This document shows positions 5,101 through 6,050 of a stretch of 6,050 bases of DNA, piece after piece (the stretch's first letter is position 1; every line of letters starts with the position of its first letter). This DNA comes from Bdellovibrionales bacterium (lineage in GTDB: Bacteria > Bdellovibrionota > Bdellovibrionia > Bdellovibrionales > UBA1609): positions 1-6,050 of the forward strand of contig JAGRAA010000030.1 in the NCBI GenBank assembly GCA_020435185.1, written 5' to 3'. The position numbers and the translations under genes were made by a program. The notes beneath the pieces were generated by a model. That model saw only the letters and a list, made by a program, of their open reading frames with translations. It did no database searches and was not told the origin of the DNA.

Positions 5101-6050
5101 CTATTCTCTTCTAGAAACTGTATTCCTTAAAAATCTTATCCATTCTTTTTGTTCGCTAATTTTACTCATTATGCCTGAGTCTACATACTTTTCAGCCAGT
5201 ATTGTTAGCTCTGCCTTTTTTTGACTTAGATTTTGACCTAGCGCATATATCATTGGTAACCCTGTGACCTGATCTGCCTTAGGAATTCCAAATCGATAAT
5301 CAGACCTCAAAATGTCAGTGGTTAAAATTTGATGCTTAATGGAGGCTATATCTAAATATAACCCTTTTAACTCTTCGTCTCTATCTATCTTGTCTTGCAC
5401 TTCTTTTGACCCTACATCTATCTTCATCTTTAATAAATAAATAAAATATTCTTGCTCTATTAAAAAAAGACTCTTAGCGATCAATAAATTTTTATGGCTT
5501 GAAGAAGCTCGCAAAAAAAGTTGCTCTTTTACAGTTGTTGGTAAAGACAAATACTCCTCTTCAGATTTAAATTTTTCATAGACTTGAGGAGACAATAACT
5601 TAAGTTGTTCGAAAGCATTTTGCACTTCCCCAAATAAAGACAAATGACTTTCAGAGGGCTCTTTGTCGATCAGCTGAAACAACTTCAATTCTTCCACCAA
5701 TCGAGTAGGAGTACTCGCGATGCTATTCCAAAAAGGGTGTGGAAAAGGAAGTATAGCCTTAAGGAGATTACGTAACTCAACGGCACAGTTATTATTCAAA
5801 AAATGATAAGAGCTTCGATAAGTCCAGAACATTTCCACAAATTGTTGAAAAAGGCTCCGAATTTGATCTTTATTGAGGTTTAATTTATAAACTAAAACAT
5901 CTCTGTACTCATTTTTTGTATATTTTTCGACCAAATGTTGAAAATTATAAAACTGTGGAAACGATTTATAATCTCCAGTTAATCCTTTAAATGATTTTAC
6001 ATAGGTATCGTCAACAAAACCTTTAAAACTAGAGACTATTCTTCTTTTAA
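5101..6050 (-). CDS. DUF4105 (Lnb N-terminal periplasmic domain) protein, 5' end missing
   Basis: The reading frame stays open to the window edge, so this is the C-terminal 315 residues of a longer protein; the TTG at 5932-5934, which could be taken for a start, is internal. The extension upstream of it reads SSFKGFVDDTYVKSFKGLTG, then DYKSFPQFYNFQH. This fits the DUF4105 family: a 'KGL.G.Y' segment, then the Tyr-Arg-Asp/'Y.LNL' stretch (RDVLVYKLNL), then FLNNNCAVELRNLL, matching the conserved Asn-Cys motif (usually NCT or NCS, here NCA). The family's conserved His would lie near or beyond the edge. After the domain come about 200 charged, helix-rich residues that I do not recognise. No membrane segment is seen in the visible part. 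Proteins of this family are thought to act in the periplasm; the catalytic function is not established. No close partner gene is visible; the next gene downstream has its own promoter. Confidence 0.75.
   Translation of the reverse strand, partial: KRRIVSSFKGFVDDTYVKSFKGLTGDYKSFPQFYNFQHLVEKYTKNEYRDVLVYKLNLNKDQIRSLFQQFVEMFWTYRSSYHFLNNNCAVELRNLLKAILPFPHPFWNSIASTPTRLVEELKLFQLIDKEPSESHLSLFGEVQNAFEQLKLLSPQVYEKFKSEEEYLSLPTTVKEQLFLRASSSHKNLLIAKSLFLIEQEYFIYLLKMKIDVGSKEVQDKIDRDEELKGLYLDIASIKHQILTTDILRSDYRFGIPKADQVTGLPMIYALGQNLSQKKAELTILAEKYVDSGIMSKISEQKEWIRFLRNTVSRRE

Overview
The window is AT-rich DNA from a Gram-negative bacterium with an outer membrane: it encodes a FadL-type outer-membrane channel, two lipoproteins with Cys lipoboxes, and a DUF4105 (Lnb N-terminal periplasmic) protein. 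This mix of envelope proteins, Ser-rich lipoproteins that I cannot name and low GC would fit a Bdellovibrio-like or Bacteriovorax-like bacterium. That is an inference from style; no marker gene in the window proves it.

Layout. Positions 1-252 are non-coding and repeat-rich: three tandem 12-bp repeats (41-76), an 8-bp inverted repeat with a GC-rich spacer (81-106), and a promoter placed so that the next mRNA may be leaderless. A complete tyrosine recombinase (253-1173, +) follows, then a small predicted lipoprotein (1270-1935, +). The convergent gap 1936-2081 holds two inverted repeats. The rest is coded on the minus strand: a FadL/OmpP1 channel (2082-3353), a 486-aa Cys-rich lipoprotein (3501-4961) that ends in a clear intrinsic terminator, and a DUF4105 protein (5101 to beyond 6050) whose 5' end lies outside the window.

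How the parts may relate. The three minus-strand genes are separated by gaps of about 140-150 bases with their own signals, so they look like independent units rather than one operon. All three products belong to the envelope. On the plus strand, the small lipoprotein gene is bracketed by two related inverted repeats, both of the form TCCAA-N9-TTGGA, and lies directly after the recombinase. Either these are regulatory structures (the upstream one pairs with the lipoprotein's Shine-Dalgarno) or they mark a recombinase-linked cassette. This is the best candidate in the window for something undescribed, but the sequence alone does not prove it. No tRNA, rRNA, CRISPR array or complete insertion sequence was seen.
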